The translations under genes were made by a program, and so were the position numbers. Positions 9,464-17,494 of a stretch of DNA of 64,000 nucleotides are shown here, in pieces. Within the stretch, counting starts at the first letter, position 1. Each line of letters begins with the position of its first letter. Below the pieces are notes generated by a model. It searched no databases, was not told the DNA's origin, and saw only the letters and a list, made by a program, of their open reading frames with translations. Source of the stretch: Alphaproteobacteria bacterium (GTDB taxonomy: Bacteria > Pseudomonadota > Alphaproteobacteria > Puniceispirillales > Puniceispirillaceae); contig JAKMFL010000072.1 of NCBI GenBank assembly GCA_022425485.1, positions 1-64,000 on the forward strand. Direction: 5' to 3'.

Positions 9464-10066
9464 TTAAAACAGCTCTAATAATAATGATTCTGGCAGCAGG
9501 TCAACGCGCACTTCCGCGTTTGTGTCCATGTTAATTTCTTTTTGCACGAAAAATTCTGTTACGCCGCCAGCAGGAATGAATTTATGATCAGGTGTCAGTC
9601 TTTCGCTCGCCAACAACGTCTTATCTTCAGCGATAACCCGCAATTGCAACGGGGCGGCATGCGCCGTAAAGCTGTCCGCATTATAAATTTGCCCGCGCAC
9701 CCGCAACAATTTCCCCTGATAGCTTGCTTGTAAATTGCGAATCTCTAGCACCTGCAGATCTGGCTCTATAGCTAGACCCATCCCATTAAAGGAAGAAATT
9801 AGGCTAGGAAAATGCGCCGTTAGCGGGCCACGAAAAGAAAATAATGCGCCACTGATAAACATCACCAGTAATAATATCGCGGCAGGTAGGCGTAATTTCC
9901 GCAAGATATCATTTAGATCGCTACGCTCCGCTTGAAAACTTGCAGAAGGGGCGCTGACACCCCAGATATGTGCACATACCGAACAACGTACCTGCTGCCC
10001 CTCAGGGGCAAGCGCTGTATTATCTATCCGAAAAACTGTTTTACATTGCGGACATGTCAAAAGCAT
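9464..10066 (-). CDS. Zinc-ribbon (MJ0042-type) single-pass membrane protein
   Basis: A 200-residue protein with an N-terminal zinc ribbon (Cys5, Cys8, Cys28, Cys31), a linker, one membrane helix (about 61-78) and a C-terminal periplasmic domain related to DUF3426 (LEIRNLQASYQGKLLRVRGQIYN). ATG at 10066 is used rather than the TTG one codon earlier. The family is widespread in alphaproteobacteria and usually lies next to ftsEX; here the next upstream gene is instead a divergent YdcF protein and ftsEX are missing. Function is unknown. Confidence 0.85.
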   Translation of the reverse strand: MLLTCPQCKTVFRIDNTALAPEGQQVRCSVCAHIWGVSAPSASFQAERSDLNDILRKLRLPAAILLLVMFISGALFSFRGPLTAHFPSLISSFNGMGLAIEPDLQVLEIRNLQASYQGKLLRVRGQIYNADSFTAHAAPLQLRVIAEDKTLLASERLTPDHKFIPAGGVTEFFVQKEINMDTNAEVRVDLLPESLLLELF

Positions 10067-10222
10067 CAACCAAAAACCTCACCTGCTTATTGATTTCCTC
10101 TATTAGCTTATGTTTGGTTGAGTGACCAGCCGTTTTTGCCTAAGATTAAGCGTATTAAAGCGATAAGTATACCGTTTCAGCTGGTAATAAATTAAGCTGA
10201 TATCAGGCTTACGCCCCTCATT

Positions 10223-10228
10223 TATAAT
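10223..10228 (+). promoter_or_regulatory. Candidate -10 element for the YdcF gene
   Basis: A consensus TATAAT lies 33 bases before the ATG of the right-pointing YdcF gene, in the AT-rich divergent intergenic region 10067-10261. No convincing -35 element is visible at 16-18 bases upstream. Confidence 0.35.
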
Positions 10229-10261
10229 AGAATTTAATTCGCAGTGTTTCAGGCCAACCAT

Positions 10262-10858
10262 ATGAAAGCTTTATCTTCCAAACAACTGCTTAGAACCAGC
10301 TTTGCTATCCTGTTCTTTTTGTCGCTTGGCTTTATGGCCTGCCTGCAGCATTTTGCGCTTACCCTACCGCAAAAATCGCCACTTGCAGATAGCCTGACCG
10401 ATGGTCTGGTCGTGGCGACAGGCGGGCAGCTGCGTATTAATGAAGGGTTGCGGCTGATTGAACAGGGCGCCTCTTCGCGGATGCTCATCACAGGTGTTGG
10501 CAAAGGCATCTCAAAAGCCAGCCTGACAGAAACTTTCGCAAAAACAAACGCTCAACAGAGTATTTTCAGATGCTGTGTTGATTTGGACGCGACCGCCATT
10601 GATACCAGAGGAAATGCTCTTGCTGCCCGAAATTGGGTACAAACCCACCAGCTCTCTAGCATCTCACTGGTTACAGCTAATTATCACATGCCGCGCGCTT
10701 TATTATATTTTCAACGTATTATGCCAGATGTTGCGATAACCTCGCTGCCTGTCAGTCCGCCTGACCTGCAACCAAAAAAATGGTATGCAAACTGGCCAAC
10801 TGCCAAGCTGTTGATGCGTGAATACGCGAAATATCTGGTAGTTTTAATTTTCAGCTAG
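10262..10858 (+). CDS. YdcF/SanA family membrane-anchored protein (DUF218)
   Basis: A 198-residue protein with one N-terminal membrane helix (about 11-33) and a DUF218 domain: DGLVVATGGQLRINEGLRLIEQG, RMLITGVGKG, the DLDATAIDTRGNALAARNWV segment, and VTANYHMPRALLYF. These match the ElyC/SanA/YdcF group, implicated in envelope carbohydrate metabolism. ATG 10262 with AGG upstream is preferred over GTG 10244. In related genomes this gene usually follows ftsEX; here ftsEX are absent. It converges with the dehydrogenase gene. Confidence 0.85.
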   Translation: MKALSSKQLLRTSFAILFFLSLGFMACLQHFALTLPQKSPLADSLTDGLVVATGGQLRINEGLRLIEQGASSRMLITGVGKGISKASLTETFAKTNAQQSIFRCCVDLDATAIDTRGNALAARNWVQTHQLSSISLVTANYHMPRALLYFQRIMPDVAITSLPVSPPDLQPKKWYANWPTAKLLMREYAKYLVVLIFS

Positions 10859-10873
10859 CTAGGCGAGATGAGG

Positions 10874-11758
10874 CTAGTCCTGACCCGCATCAATAATGGA
10901 GCGGCGAATATCGCGCGTGCGCGTGAACATATCAAACAGCTTATCGCCTTCCTTCCATCGAATAGCCCGTTGCAGATAGGATAAATCTTCTGAAAAACGC
11001 TGTAACATCTCTAGCACTGCTTCATCATTATTTAAAAAGACATCACGCCACATGGTTGGATCTGAGGCCGCAATTCGGGTGAAATCACGAAAGCCTGTTG
11101 CCGAAAATCTAATCACATCATTTTTTAAATCCTGCTCTAAATCAACAGCGGTACCCACAATGGTGTACGCGATAAGATGCGGCAGGTGCGAAGTGATCGC
11201 CAATACGCGGTCATGGTAATCTGCGCTCATCTGCTCTGTCATCGCGCCAAGTCCAGAGAGCATTTCTTCAAGCGCGGAAACTTTTTCTGCATCTGCACCA
11301 TTTGGCAATATCAGCCAATAGCGCCCCTCAAATAACGAAGGAAATCCAGCGCCTGGCCCAGAAAATTCTGTCCCTGCAAGCGGGTGACCCGGAATGAAAT
11401 GACAGCCTTCAGGAACCATATCTTTGGTATCACGAATCACAGAACGCTTGGTTGAACCTGTATCGGTAACCACGCATCCCGGCGACAAATGACCTGCAGC
11501 CAATTGCATAACAGATGCCATCGCGCCAACTGGAACCGCCATTATCACAAGGCCAGCCCCGGTAACCGCCTCTGCTAATTCATCTACAACGCTATCCCCA
11601 ATAGACAGGGCGCGCGCTTCGGCACGAACCGCCTCATCCCTGTCATATACAACAACCGTGAAAGGCAGTTTTTTATGTTTTATGGCAAGCGCAACCGATG
11701 CCCCGATAAGGCCAACACCAATAATTGCAATTTTGTCTGAGATAAATTTATTCTGCAC
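10874..11758 (-). CDS. tyrC: Prephenate/arogenate dehydrogenase family protein
   Basis: NAD(P)-dependent oxidative decarboxylation in tyrosine synthesis; 294 residues. The Rossmann motif is GVGLIGAS (residues 14-21), followed by VYDRDEAVRAEA, MAVPVGAM, DTGSTK and the PGHPLAGTEFSGPGAG segment with the conserved HPLAG. SHLPHL contains the conserved catalytic-region His. It is last in a left-pointing set (methyltransferase, chorismate mutase, aminotransferase, dehydrogenase), the usual cyclohexadienyl/arogenate layout. Substrate choice between prephenate and arogenate cannot be told from sequence alone. Confidence 0.93.
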   Translation of the reverse strand: MQNKFISDKIAIIGVGLIGASVALAIKHKKLPFTVVVYDRDEAVRAEARALSIGDSVVDELAEAVTGAGLVIMAVPVGAMASVMQLAAGHLSPGCVVTDTGSTKRSVIRDTKDMVPEGCHFIPGHPLAGTEFSGPGAGFPSLFEGRYWLILPNGADAEKVSALEEMLSGLGAMTEQMSADYHDRVLAITSHLPHLIAYTIVGTAVDLEQDLKNDVIRFSATGFRDFTRIAASDPTMWRDVFLNNDEAVLEMLQRFSEDLSYLQRAIRWKEGDKLFDMFTRTRDIRRSIIDAGQD

Positions 11759-11772
11759 AATATCAGCTCCGG

Positions 11773-12882
11773 TTATTCTGGCCGACTAGCTGATTGCATC
11801 AGCACGATAAAGGCATCTTTCAGAATTTCCATCTCTTCATCTGTGCCTATAGACATGCGTAGATAATCCCCTAGCCCGTAAGCGCCCATACTGCGCAATA
11901 AAATATTACGTGCAGAGAAGAATTTTTCAGCCTCCATAGCGCTTACCCCCTTGGCGGGATCAAAACGCATCAATATAAAATTCGTCTCAGACGGTATGAC
12001 CTCTATGCCTAGCTGTGTTAAAAAAGCTGGCAAAACAGCCATCCATTTCCGATTATGCGCAATAGATTTAGCCTGAAATTCGGTATCTTTTACAGCAGCA
12101 ACTCCGGCCATTACAGCTGCCTGATTAACAGAAAAAGGCCCGCGAATAGAGGCTAGCGTCGTTAGAATCTCAAAGGGGCAATAGGCCCACCCTAGCCGCA
12201 ATCCTGCCATGCCATGCAGCTTTGAGAAGGTTCGGGTCATCACCACATTATTATGTTCTTCTACCATCCGCGCAGCGGCATCTGAAAACCCATCTTCCAA
12301 ATATTCTGCATAGGCCCAATCTAAAACCAGCAAAATATGTGGCGGCAGATTTTTATGCAAACGTGCCACTTCTTCATGTGAAATCATCGTACCTGTTGGG
12401 TTGTTTGGATTAACCAAAAACACGATTTTTGTGCGCTCTGTGACAGCAGCTAGCAAATTATCAACACTAACCGTCATATCAATATCGGCTGCTTTAACCG
12501 ATACACCACCAGCGATTTGCGTTGCTTGCGGGATCACCAAAAACGCATATTCGCTCATCACCACCTCATCGCCCGGCTCAAGATAGGCAAGCGTTAAAAG
12601 GCTAATTAACTCATCCGATCCGTTTGATGTTAAAATGCGCCCTGCATCCAGATTATACCGCTCGGCAATCGCTTCATTTAACTGATGGTCCTGAATTTCA
12701 GGATAGCGGCTAGGGTCTATTGCAGATTTCTGCAAGGCCTCTAATGCTTTTGGTGAACATCCCAGCGCCCCCTCATTGGCAGATAGCCGTATAAGTCGCC
12801 CAGCAGACGGCGCGCCAAAAGAAGGCCGATAAGATAGCATAGATGCGATTGTCTGTTTGGGCTGAGGTGCGGTCATTGTCAT
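11773..12882 (-). CDS. hisC: Histidinol-phosphate / aromatic aminotransferase (HisC-like)
   Basis: Class I/II PLP aminotransferase, 369 residues from the ATG at 12882. Motifs: SNGSDELI, NPNNPTGT, DWAYAEY, and the PLP lysine in TRTFSKLHGMAGLRLGW (Lys221), with the C-terminal LRMSIGT containing the substrate carboxylate Arg. Its place between chorismate mutase and TyrA-type genes suggests the aromatic branch (phenylpyruvate or prephenate transamination), perhaps also histidine. A GTG start at 12927 would overlap the upstream gene by 26 bases; I prefer the downstream ATG, though neither has a strong ribosome-binding site. Confidence 0.9.
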   Translation of the reverse strand: MTMTAPQPKQTIASMLSYRPSFGAPSAGRLIRLSANEGALGCSPKALEALQKSAIDPSRYPEIQDHQLNEAIAERYNLDAGRILTSNGSDELISLLTLAYLEPGDEVVMSEYAFLVIPQATQIAGGVSVKAADIDMTVSVDNLLAAVTERTKIVFLVNPNNPTGTMISHEEVARLHKNLPPHILLVLDWAYAEYLEDGFSDAAARMVEEHNNVVMTRTFSKLHGMAGLRLGWAYCPFEILTTLASIRGPFSVNQAAVMAGVAAVKDTEFQAKSIAHNRKWMAVLPAFLTQLGIEVIPSETNFILMRFDPAKGVSAMEAEKFFSARNILLRSMGAYGLGDYLRMSIGTDEEMEILKDAFIVLMQSASRPE

Positions 12883-12901
12883 AAAATCACTGCCATTATT
12901 G

Positions 12902-13681
12902 TCACGGGTAGATAGCGGTGCAGACACCTAACAACTGTATATCTGCTCTCTTCTCATAGCTGGAAAGCCCACTAACCTCAATTCTATTTCCATCAGGATG
13001 ATAAAAAACACCCCAATCTTTATCACTCTCTTCGAGAGGTGGGCGGGCGATTATCCATCCCTCTACTGGCCATCTATCTTTTGGCATACTATCTTCTGGC
13101 ATACTATCTTCTGGCAATCTATCTTGGGTTACCGCGCTCTCCTGGCCAGTTTCTGGCATGACAAGCGGCAGGCGGGCAATAACAACAGCCGCCTTTTCTG
13201 GCCCTAACCGACCGGCGACGCTTAAAAGCTCATCTGGGGAGAGAAGCACAATATCTGCTTTGTTATCTGCAAGGGCCGCCAGCGCTTCTTCTGCTTCATT
13301 ATAATTTACTAGCTGTAATTGACCGGCAGAAAAATTAGTTGCCATATCGCGCATTTCTGTACTGGCAGCGATGGTAAAATCTGGGCGCTGTTCTGCAATA
13401 CTGGAAGAAATAATGGCCCGCCAGAGAACAGGAATAAGCGGCTTTAATGCCGCCGGGGCATCGCCTAGCAATTTCCCAAGCATCTGGGCCTCTCTTGAAG
13501 GCCTAAAAACCTGTGCGCCGCCTGTTTTCGTCGCGCTAACCTTGCGCGAAAGGGCCAATCGTGCGGCAAGCATCTCGCAAAGCTGGCTATCCAGCACATC
13601 AATTTGTTTTCGCAGATCCGCTAACGTCTCTTCCATACCAGACTCTTTCATCGCCAAAATTTGTCTATCAAAAGGGGTCAT
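12902..13681 (-). CDS. Chorismate mutase with unassigned C-terminal domain
   Basis: A 259-residue protein. Residues about 18-105 form an AroQ-type chorismate mutase domain (LRKQIDVLDSQLCEMLAARLALSRKVSATK, then FRPSREAQML), making prephenate. The rest (about 115-259) is not a recognisable prephenate dehydratase: it lacks the GPxGTYS start and TRF signature. It contains a ligand-binding-like stretch (NKADIVLLSPDEL) and a 5-residue repeat around PEDSM. The ATG at 13681 overlaps the methyltransferase stop (ATGA) and fixes the start. Operon with hisC and tyrC supports an aromatic amino acid role. Confidence 0.85.
   Translation of the reverse strand: MTPFDRQILAMKESGMEETLADLRKQIDVLDSQLCEMLAARLALSRKVSATKTGGAQVFRPSREAQMLGKLLGDAPAALKPLIPVLWRAIISSSIAEQRPDFTIAASTEMRDMATNFSAGQLQLVNYNEAEEALAALADNKADIVLLSPDELLSVAGRLGPEKAAVVIARLPLVMPETGQESAVTQDRLPEDSMPEDSMPKDRWPVEGWIIARPPLEESDKDWGVFYHPDGNRIEVSGLSSYEKRADIQLLGVCTAIYP
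13074..13118. repeat. Three 15-bp in-frame tandem copies in the chorismate mutase gene
   Basis: CTATCTTTTGGCATA, CTATCTTCTGGCATA and CTATCTTCTGGCAAT lie end to end at 13074-13118, plus a partial fourth CTATCTT. Read on the minus strand they encode a repeated D-S/R-x-P-E/K unit inside a loop of the C-terminal domain. Confidence 0.9.
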
Positions 13682-14448
13682 AGATGCCGATTTTTCGGCG
13701 ATATTGCGCCTGCTGGCTGTCTTACAATAAACTGCCTGACACGGTGTCGCAATGCTGGGTTCGCCACTTGATGGGGAGAATAGAGTTTTTTTATAGCCCG
13801 AATTATCAAAACCCCGCCAAACATCGGCCAAATAAATCGGCCAAGCCGGTTAAGCCGGTGTCGTATTGAGCTTGGTAGACGCAACCCAAATGCGGGAACG
13901 AATAGAGATGGCTTGACTATTGTCACCTCAAAACCTGCTTGTTCAAGCTGGCGCACAATCTGTCTTCGGCTGAAAGGACGCCCCTGACCAAAGGGGGTTT
14001 TATCAGCATGTGCCCACAATCCGCGCCGATGCGGAACAATCAATACCAGCTCGCCACTGCTCCGCAAACACCGCCACGCCTCATCCAGAAACCCTTGCTG
14101 ATCTCGGACATGCTCTAGCGCATGTAAGGCAAAAATATGGGTACACATCTCTGTGGCAAGCGGCCAAGCAGCGCTATCAATACTAGCCACCGTAACGCCG
14201 TCCGATCCAGGCCAAGCCAAAGCCCCAGTTTCCGCAGGCATCAACACCGCTGGCAGCGCCTCTTGTGCGAGCAAGGCAAAAGGAAACCCCACCGCTACCG
14301 CCTCTTGCTGTGTAGCCAGAGCGGACGCAGCTTTTGGATTTGTCCAAATGGTTTCAAGCCGCTGCAAATCCTGACGCAGAAGTTGGGCAACAACCAGCCC
14401 GTCTGGACGGCGATAAAAGGCTTCTATTTCAGCGACATCAACGCTCAT
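13678..14448 (-). CDS. Class I SAM-dependent methyltransferase-like protein
   Basis: A 256-residue protein of the methyltransferase family that sits near the chorismate mutase gene in many alphaproteobacteria. The post-I region is recognisable (IFALHALEHVRDQQGFLDEAWRCLRSSGELVLIVPHRRGLWAH, about 110-155, then GRPFSRRQIVRQLEQAGFEV). The usual SAM-binding GxGxG is degenerate: the corresponding segment reads AVAVGFPFALL. Substrate is unknown. The C-terminus is basic. It is first in the left-pointing operon and overlaps the next gene by 4 bases. Confidence 0.75.
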   Translation of the reverse strand: MSVDVAEIEAFYRRPDGLVVAQLLRQDLQRLETIWTNPKAASALATQQEAVAVGFPFALLAQEALPAVLMPAETGALAWPGSDGVTVASIDSAAWPLATEMCTHIFALHALEHVRDQQGFLDEAWRCLRSSGELVLIVPHRRGLWAHADKTPFGQGRPFSRRQIVRQLEQAGFEVTIVKPSLFVPAFGLRLPSSIRHRLNRLGRFIWPMFGGVLIIRAIKKLYSPHQVANPALRHRVRQFIVRQPAGAISPKNRHL

Positions 14449-14593
14449 TCTAGCACCAGCTTGCGCACTATATTTGCCCTTATTTTTGTTTTCATTTAGC
14501 TAATCTAACATGCTTACAAACGCTTCGCCAATGATACAACTAGCCTAGTGAAAGACGAAGCGATGGCGACTTCATTTGGTTATAAGCAAGGTA

Positions 14594-14657
14594 TTGCATC
14601 GCAAAATAAATGTCTTTTTTCGTTGCATTAAGGGTAAATTTCTATATTGCATTGCAC
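14594..14657. promoter_or_regulatory. Candidate PhaR autoregulatory operator sites
   Basis: TTGCATCGCAA (14594-14604, a perfect TTGC-N3-GCAA palindrome), a half-site TTGCAT (14623-14628) and TTGCATTGCAC (14647-14657) precede phaR. The two full sites are 53 bases apart, about five helical turns. A TATATT possible -10 (14643-14648) overlaps the third site. PhaR regulators are known to bind TGC-rich DNA in their own promoters; assignment here is inference. Confidence 0.5.
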
Positions 14658-14684
14658 CATATAAAATTGGTTGGAGCCCGTTTT

Positions 14685-15179
14685 GTGATTACCATTAAAA
14701 AATATGCGAATCGCCGCCTCTATAATGTAAACACCTCTTCTTACATTACCTTGAGCCAGCTTTCAGAGATGGTGCGGCATGGACAGAAGATAAAGGTTCT
14801 AGATGCAAAGAGCGGTCAAGATTTAACACGCCCAACCTTGGTTCAGGTCATTTTGGAGATTGAACAAGAAGGGCATCAAATGCTACCTGTGGAGGTGTTA
14901 TCCCAGATCATTGCTGCCTATAAAAGTCCGATAGAACCGTTATTATCGCGGTATTTGGAGCGCACAATGGCGTCGTTTAAGCGCCTACATCCGCTGGCCA
15001 GCGAAGCATTAGAAACCTCCTTAGACGCCATTAGCCAGAACCATAATTTTGCCCCAGAGGATGCTGCAAATGGATCTGCTGAGAGGCCTGTTCAGAATCT
15101 TGCCGAGAATGAGGCAATAACGGAGTTGCGGGAGGAGATGCAAACCCTGAAAGACAGACTAAAATCTATCGAAAGCTAA
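14685..15179 (+). CDS. phaR: Polyhydroxyalkanoate synthesis regulator PhaR
   Basis: Represses PHA granule genes until bound to polymer; DNA-binding, cytosolic or granule-associated. The 164-residue protein opens with the nearly invariant ITIKKYANRRLYNVNTSSYI (residues 2-21) DNA-binding segment, then the PHB accumulation domain (LDAKSGQDLTRPTLVQVILEIEQEG), and ends in a coiled-coil-like tail (ELREEMQTLKDRLKSIES). I use GTG 14685 because GGAG lies 8 bases before it; the upstream ATG at 14610 would add 25 unlikely residues. No phaC or phasin gene is in the window. Confidence 0.93.
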   Translation: MITIKKYANRRLYNVNTSSYITLSQLSEMVRHGQKIKVLDAKSGQDLTRPTLVQVILEIEQEGHQMLPVEVLSQIIAAYKSPIEPLLSRYLERTMASFKRLHPLASEALETSLDAISQNHNFAPEDAANGSAERPVQNLAENEAITELREEMQTLKDRLKSIES

Positions 15180-15243
15180 CCCGCCTGCCTGTAAGGCAAA
15201 TTTTTAGCGCAAATTTTTGCGATGTTTTAGGCGTGATGGCGTA

Positions 15244-15615
15244 TCATACAGCATGAAGCGAGGATAACTGGTACGCTGCCTCTGCAACATCTTTATAAAC
15301 ATCTGGCTTAGCGGTGCGAACAGACAGGCCATGCACGCCCGGCATAGCCCCTAGCGTGTCAAAAATCTCGCGGGCTAATGTTTCTTGTAGATCAAAATGG
15401 CGCGACGTTGCGATACGCACAACATGCTGGTGAATATCATCATAATTCACCGCCTCGTTAATATCATCAGCGCTAGGTTCAGCGTTAATATCTAACAAAA
15501 CCTCTACATCTACTGTGATACGCTGCGGGGTTTCACGTTCAAAATCATGAATGCCGATAGAGCAGGTTACTTCGATGCCGTTCATCATAAATCGTCTAGA
15601 TAGGGGGGTTATCAT
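15244..15615 (-). CDS. folB: Dihydroneopterin aldolase
   Basis: Cleaves 7,8-dihydroneopterin in folate synthesis. It is 123 residues, the normal size for the tunnelling-fold family, with VTCSIGIHDFERETPQRITVDVEV (around residues 15-38) and NYDDIHQHV, and a C-terminal VRTAKPDVYKD carrying the conserved lysine. It lies 3 bases after the FolM-type reductase gene and is translated in the same direction, a pterin-linked pair. Confidence 0.93.
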   Translation of the reverse strand: MITPLSRRFMMNGIEVTCSIGIHDFERETPQRITVDVEVLLDINAEPSADDINEAVNYDDIHQHVVRIATSRHFDLQETLAREIFDTLGAMPGVHGLSVRTAKPDVYKDVAEAAYQLSSLHAV

Positions 15616-15618
15616 ATT

Positions 15619-16377
15619 TTAAGCCTCAAGAAACGCAACGTCGCGGGCGGGGGGACGCAGATGCGCACCACCATCCAGAATTATCACTTCCCCAGTCATA
15701 GATGAAGCAGAAAGTAATAACCGCATTGTAGCGACAATTTCTGGTATCAGTGCGCCCTGACCGAGTAAATTTCGCTTATGTGATTTTTCAAACTCAGCTT
15801 GGCTTTGCCCACCTGAAGGCAAAACAATCCCCGGCGCGATGGCGTTTACCCGCAAGCGCGGAGCATAAGCTTGCGCCGAAATCTGGGTTAGCGCGTGAAA
15901 CGCTGCCTTAGAGAGCGTATAGCTGAAATAGTCTGGGTTAATGCCGAATAATTTTGCATCCAACATATTGATAACACATCCCTTCCCACCTTCAGGAATT
16001 TGACTGTGCAAGGCCTTTGTTAGCAGCGCAGGTGCACTCAGATTAACCGCCATATGCTGATTTATCAGATCTGCCGAAAAGCTCTCTGCACAATCATAGG
16101 AAAAAAGCGATGCATTATTTATAAGCGCCTGAAGCGGGCCAGATTCAGTCGCCGCTTGCATCAGTTTATCCACGGCATCTGGCTGACTAAGGTCAGCAGA
16201 TACGGCGTCAACAACATGGCCTTTATCTGTCAATTCTGCACATAAGGTTGCGGCTTCGTGGTGACGGTTATTGTAATGCAGCACCACATGCCAGCCATCA
16301 AGAGCGAGGGCCTTGACCAATTCTGCACCAATACGGTGTGCGGCTCCTGTCACCAAAATTTTTTTTCGTTCTTGCAT
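15619..16377 (-). CDS. Short-chain dehydrogenase, FolM / pteridine reductase type
   Basis: A 252-residue SDR from the ATG at 16377 (MQERKKILVTGAAHRIG). The cofactor motif is TGAAHRIG, i.e. TGxxxRxG, which marks pteridine reductase / FolM proteins rather than ordinary SDRs (TGxxxGxG). The catalytic Tyr and Lys occur in YFSYTLSKAAFH, and INNASLF carries the NNAS. Adjacent folB strongly supports reduction of dihydromonapterin, dihydrobiopterin or dihydrofolate. The open frame extends 34 residues further upstream without homology. Confidence 0.87.
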   Translation of the reverse strand: MQERKKILVTGAAHRIGAELVKALALDGWHVVLHYNNRHHEAATLCAELTDKGHVVDAVSADLSQPDAVDKLMQAATESGPLQALINNASLFSYDCAESFSADLINQHMAVNLSAPALLTKALHSQIPEGGKGCVINMLDAKLFGINPDYFSYTLSKAAFHALTQISAQAYAPRLRVNAIAPGIVLPSGGQSQAEFEKSHKRNLLGQGALIPEIVATMRLLLSASSMTGEVIILDGGAHLRPPARDVAFLEA

Positions 16378-16457
16378 TTTTTGGCATCTCTTAAATCTTT
16401 TGCCTCTTATACTGCAAGGCAGGGGAAATTGGATGCATCTTATTGGCTTAAACCAGT

Positions 16458-17405
16458 TTAAAGATGTGGTACCTGCCAATCAGGGGCGATGCCTGTTTCA
16501 GATATCACCTTATCCACATTATGGTGCCGCAACAATCCATAGCTTGTGACCAAAACGGTGCGCAATCCAAAGGCCAATCCGCCCAGAATATCGGTATGCA
16601 GGCTATCCCCTACCATAGCGATACGCGATTTATTCACCGGTTTTCCAGCCCGCGCACAAAGCTGGTTATAAGCGAGCTCAAAGGCAAGGGGATGCGGCTT
16701 GCCAAACCAAACTGGCTGGACGGGAAGCTTCTGCATCGCTCTGGCTATCCAATAAGCTGGTTCAGCAGAAAAGCTGTCTGGTAGCGGGGCCGTAACATCC
16801 GGGTTTCCGATGAGGACTGGGCGCATATTATCGCGCAGGCTCTGCTCAAATATTTCCTGATCCCCTGCATGCCAAGCTGTGCTCCCTAACATGGCAAATC
16901 CTGTTGCAGATGCTAATGCCGATGCCGATAGCTCTTCTGCGCCGTCCATATTCTCTGGTGGGGTGACCTTTGTGTCTAGGGCTGTCCAACCCTGCCGAGC
17001 TTTTAAGGCATGGAAATGGGCTATCAGCGCATCACGGCTGGAAATCACATCGGTACTGTCTAGGGGCAAGTTCCAACCTTGATATTTTTTGGCAGATAGC
17101 TCCGAGGGATGACTTGCGCCATTGGTTAGCACCAGCACATCTATTTGCCGCTTTTTTGCCTCTGCTAGTAGCGTTTCTACACCCGGAATAGTCTCAAAAC
17201 CTACATTAATGACGCCAAATCCATCTAGGATCAGCGCATCAAATTCATCTAGCAAATCTAGCAGCCGTGATGCCTTGCGGTTGCCGCCAGCCCTCGCCTT
17301 TGGCAGCAAAGGACGTAAAGCTTCATATAGGGCGAGCGCACTATCAGCGGTGATATGTTCAGGTTCTGGCAGGCGCAGAGACATTAAGGCATTTAGGTCA
17401 GTCAT
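16458..17405 (-). CDS. HAD superfamily subfamily IIA phosphatase (TIGR01459-like)
   Basis: A 315-residue HAD hydrolase. Motif I is LILDGFGVINVG (the nucleophile Asp followed by a hydrophobic residue where classical HADs have a second Asp), motif II is VLTNGAS, motif III has the GKPHPLAFELA lysine, and motif IV is MVGDSLHTDILGG. The cap is of the C2 type common to NagD-like proteins. The substrate is unknown; NagD relatives hydrolyse nucleotide or sugar phosphates. I use MTDLNALM at 17405, although the frame stays open to 17471. It overlaps no neighbour and reads toward the SDR gene. Confidence 0.82.
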   Translation of the reverse strand: MTDLNALMSLRLPEPEHITADSALALYEALRPLLPKARAGGNRKASRLLDLLDEFDALILDGFGVINVGFETIPGVETLLAEAKKRQIDVLVLTNGASHPSELSAKKYQGWNLPLDSTDVISSRDALIAHFHALKARQGWTALDTKVTPPENMDGAEELSASALASATGFAMLGSTAWHAGDQEIFEQSLRDNMRPVLIGNPDVTAPLPDSFSAEPAYWIARAMQKLPVQPVWFGKPHPLAFELAYNQLCARAGKPVNKSRIAMVGDSLHTDILGGLAFGLRTVLVTSYGLLRHHNVDKVISETGIAPDWQVPHL

Positions 17406-17494
17406 GAATGCGAAGATAACCAGATGGCTTGTCAATTGCCAGTGATTATCTATTTGAGAGGATATCCGCAATTTTTAAAAGGGATAGAGCCCAG

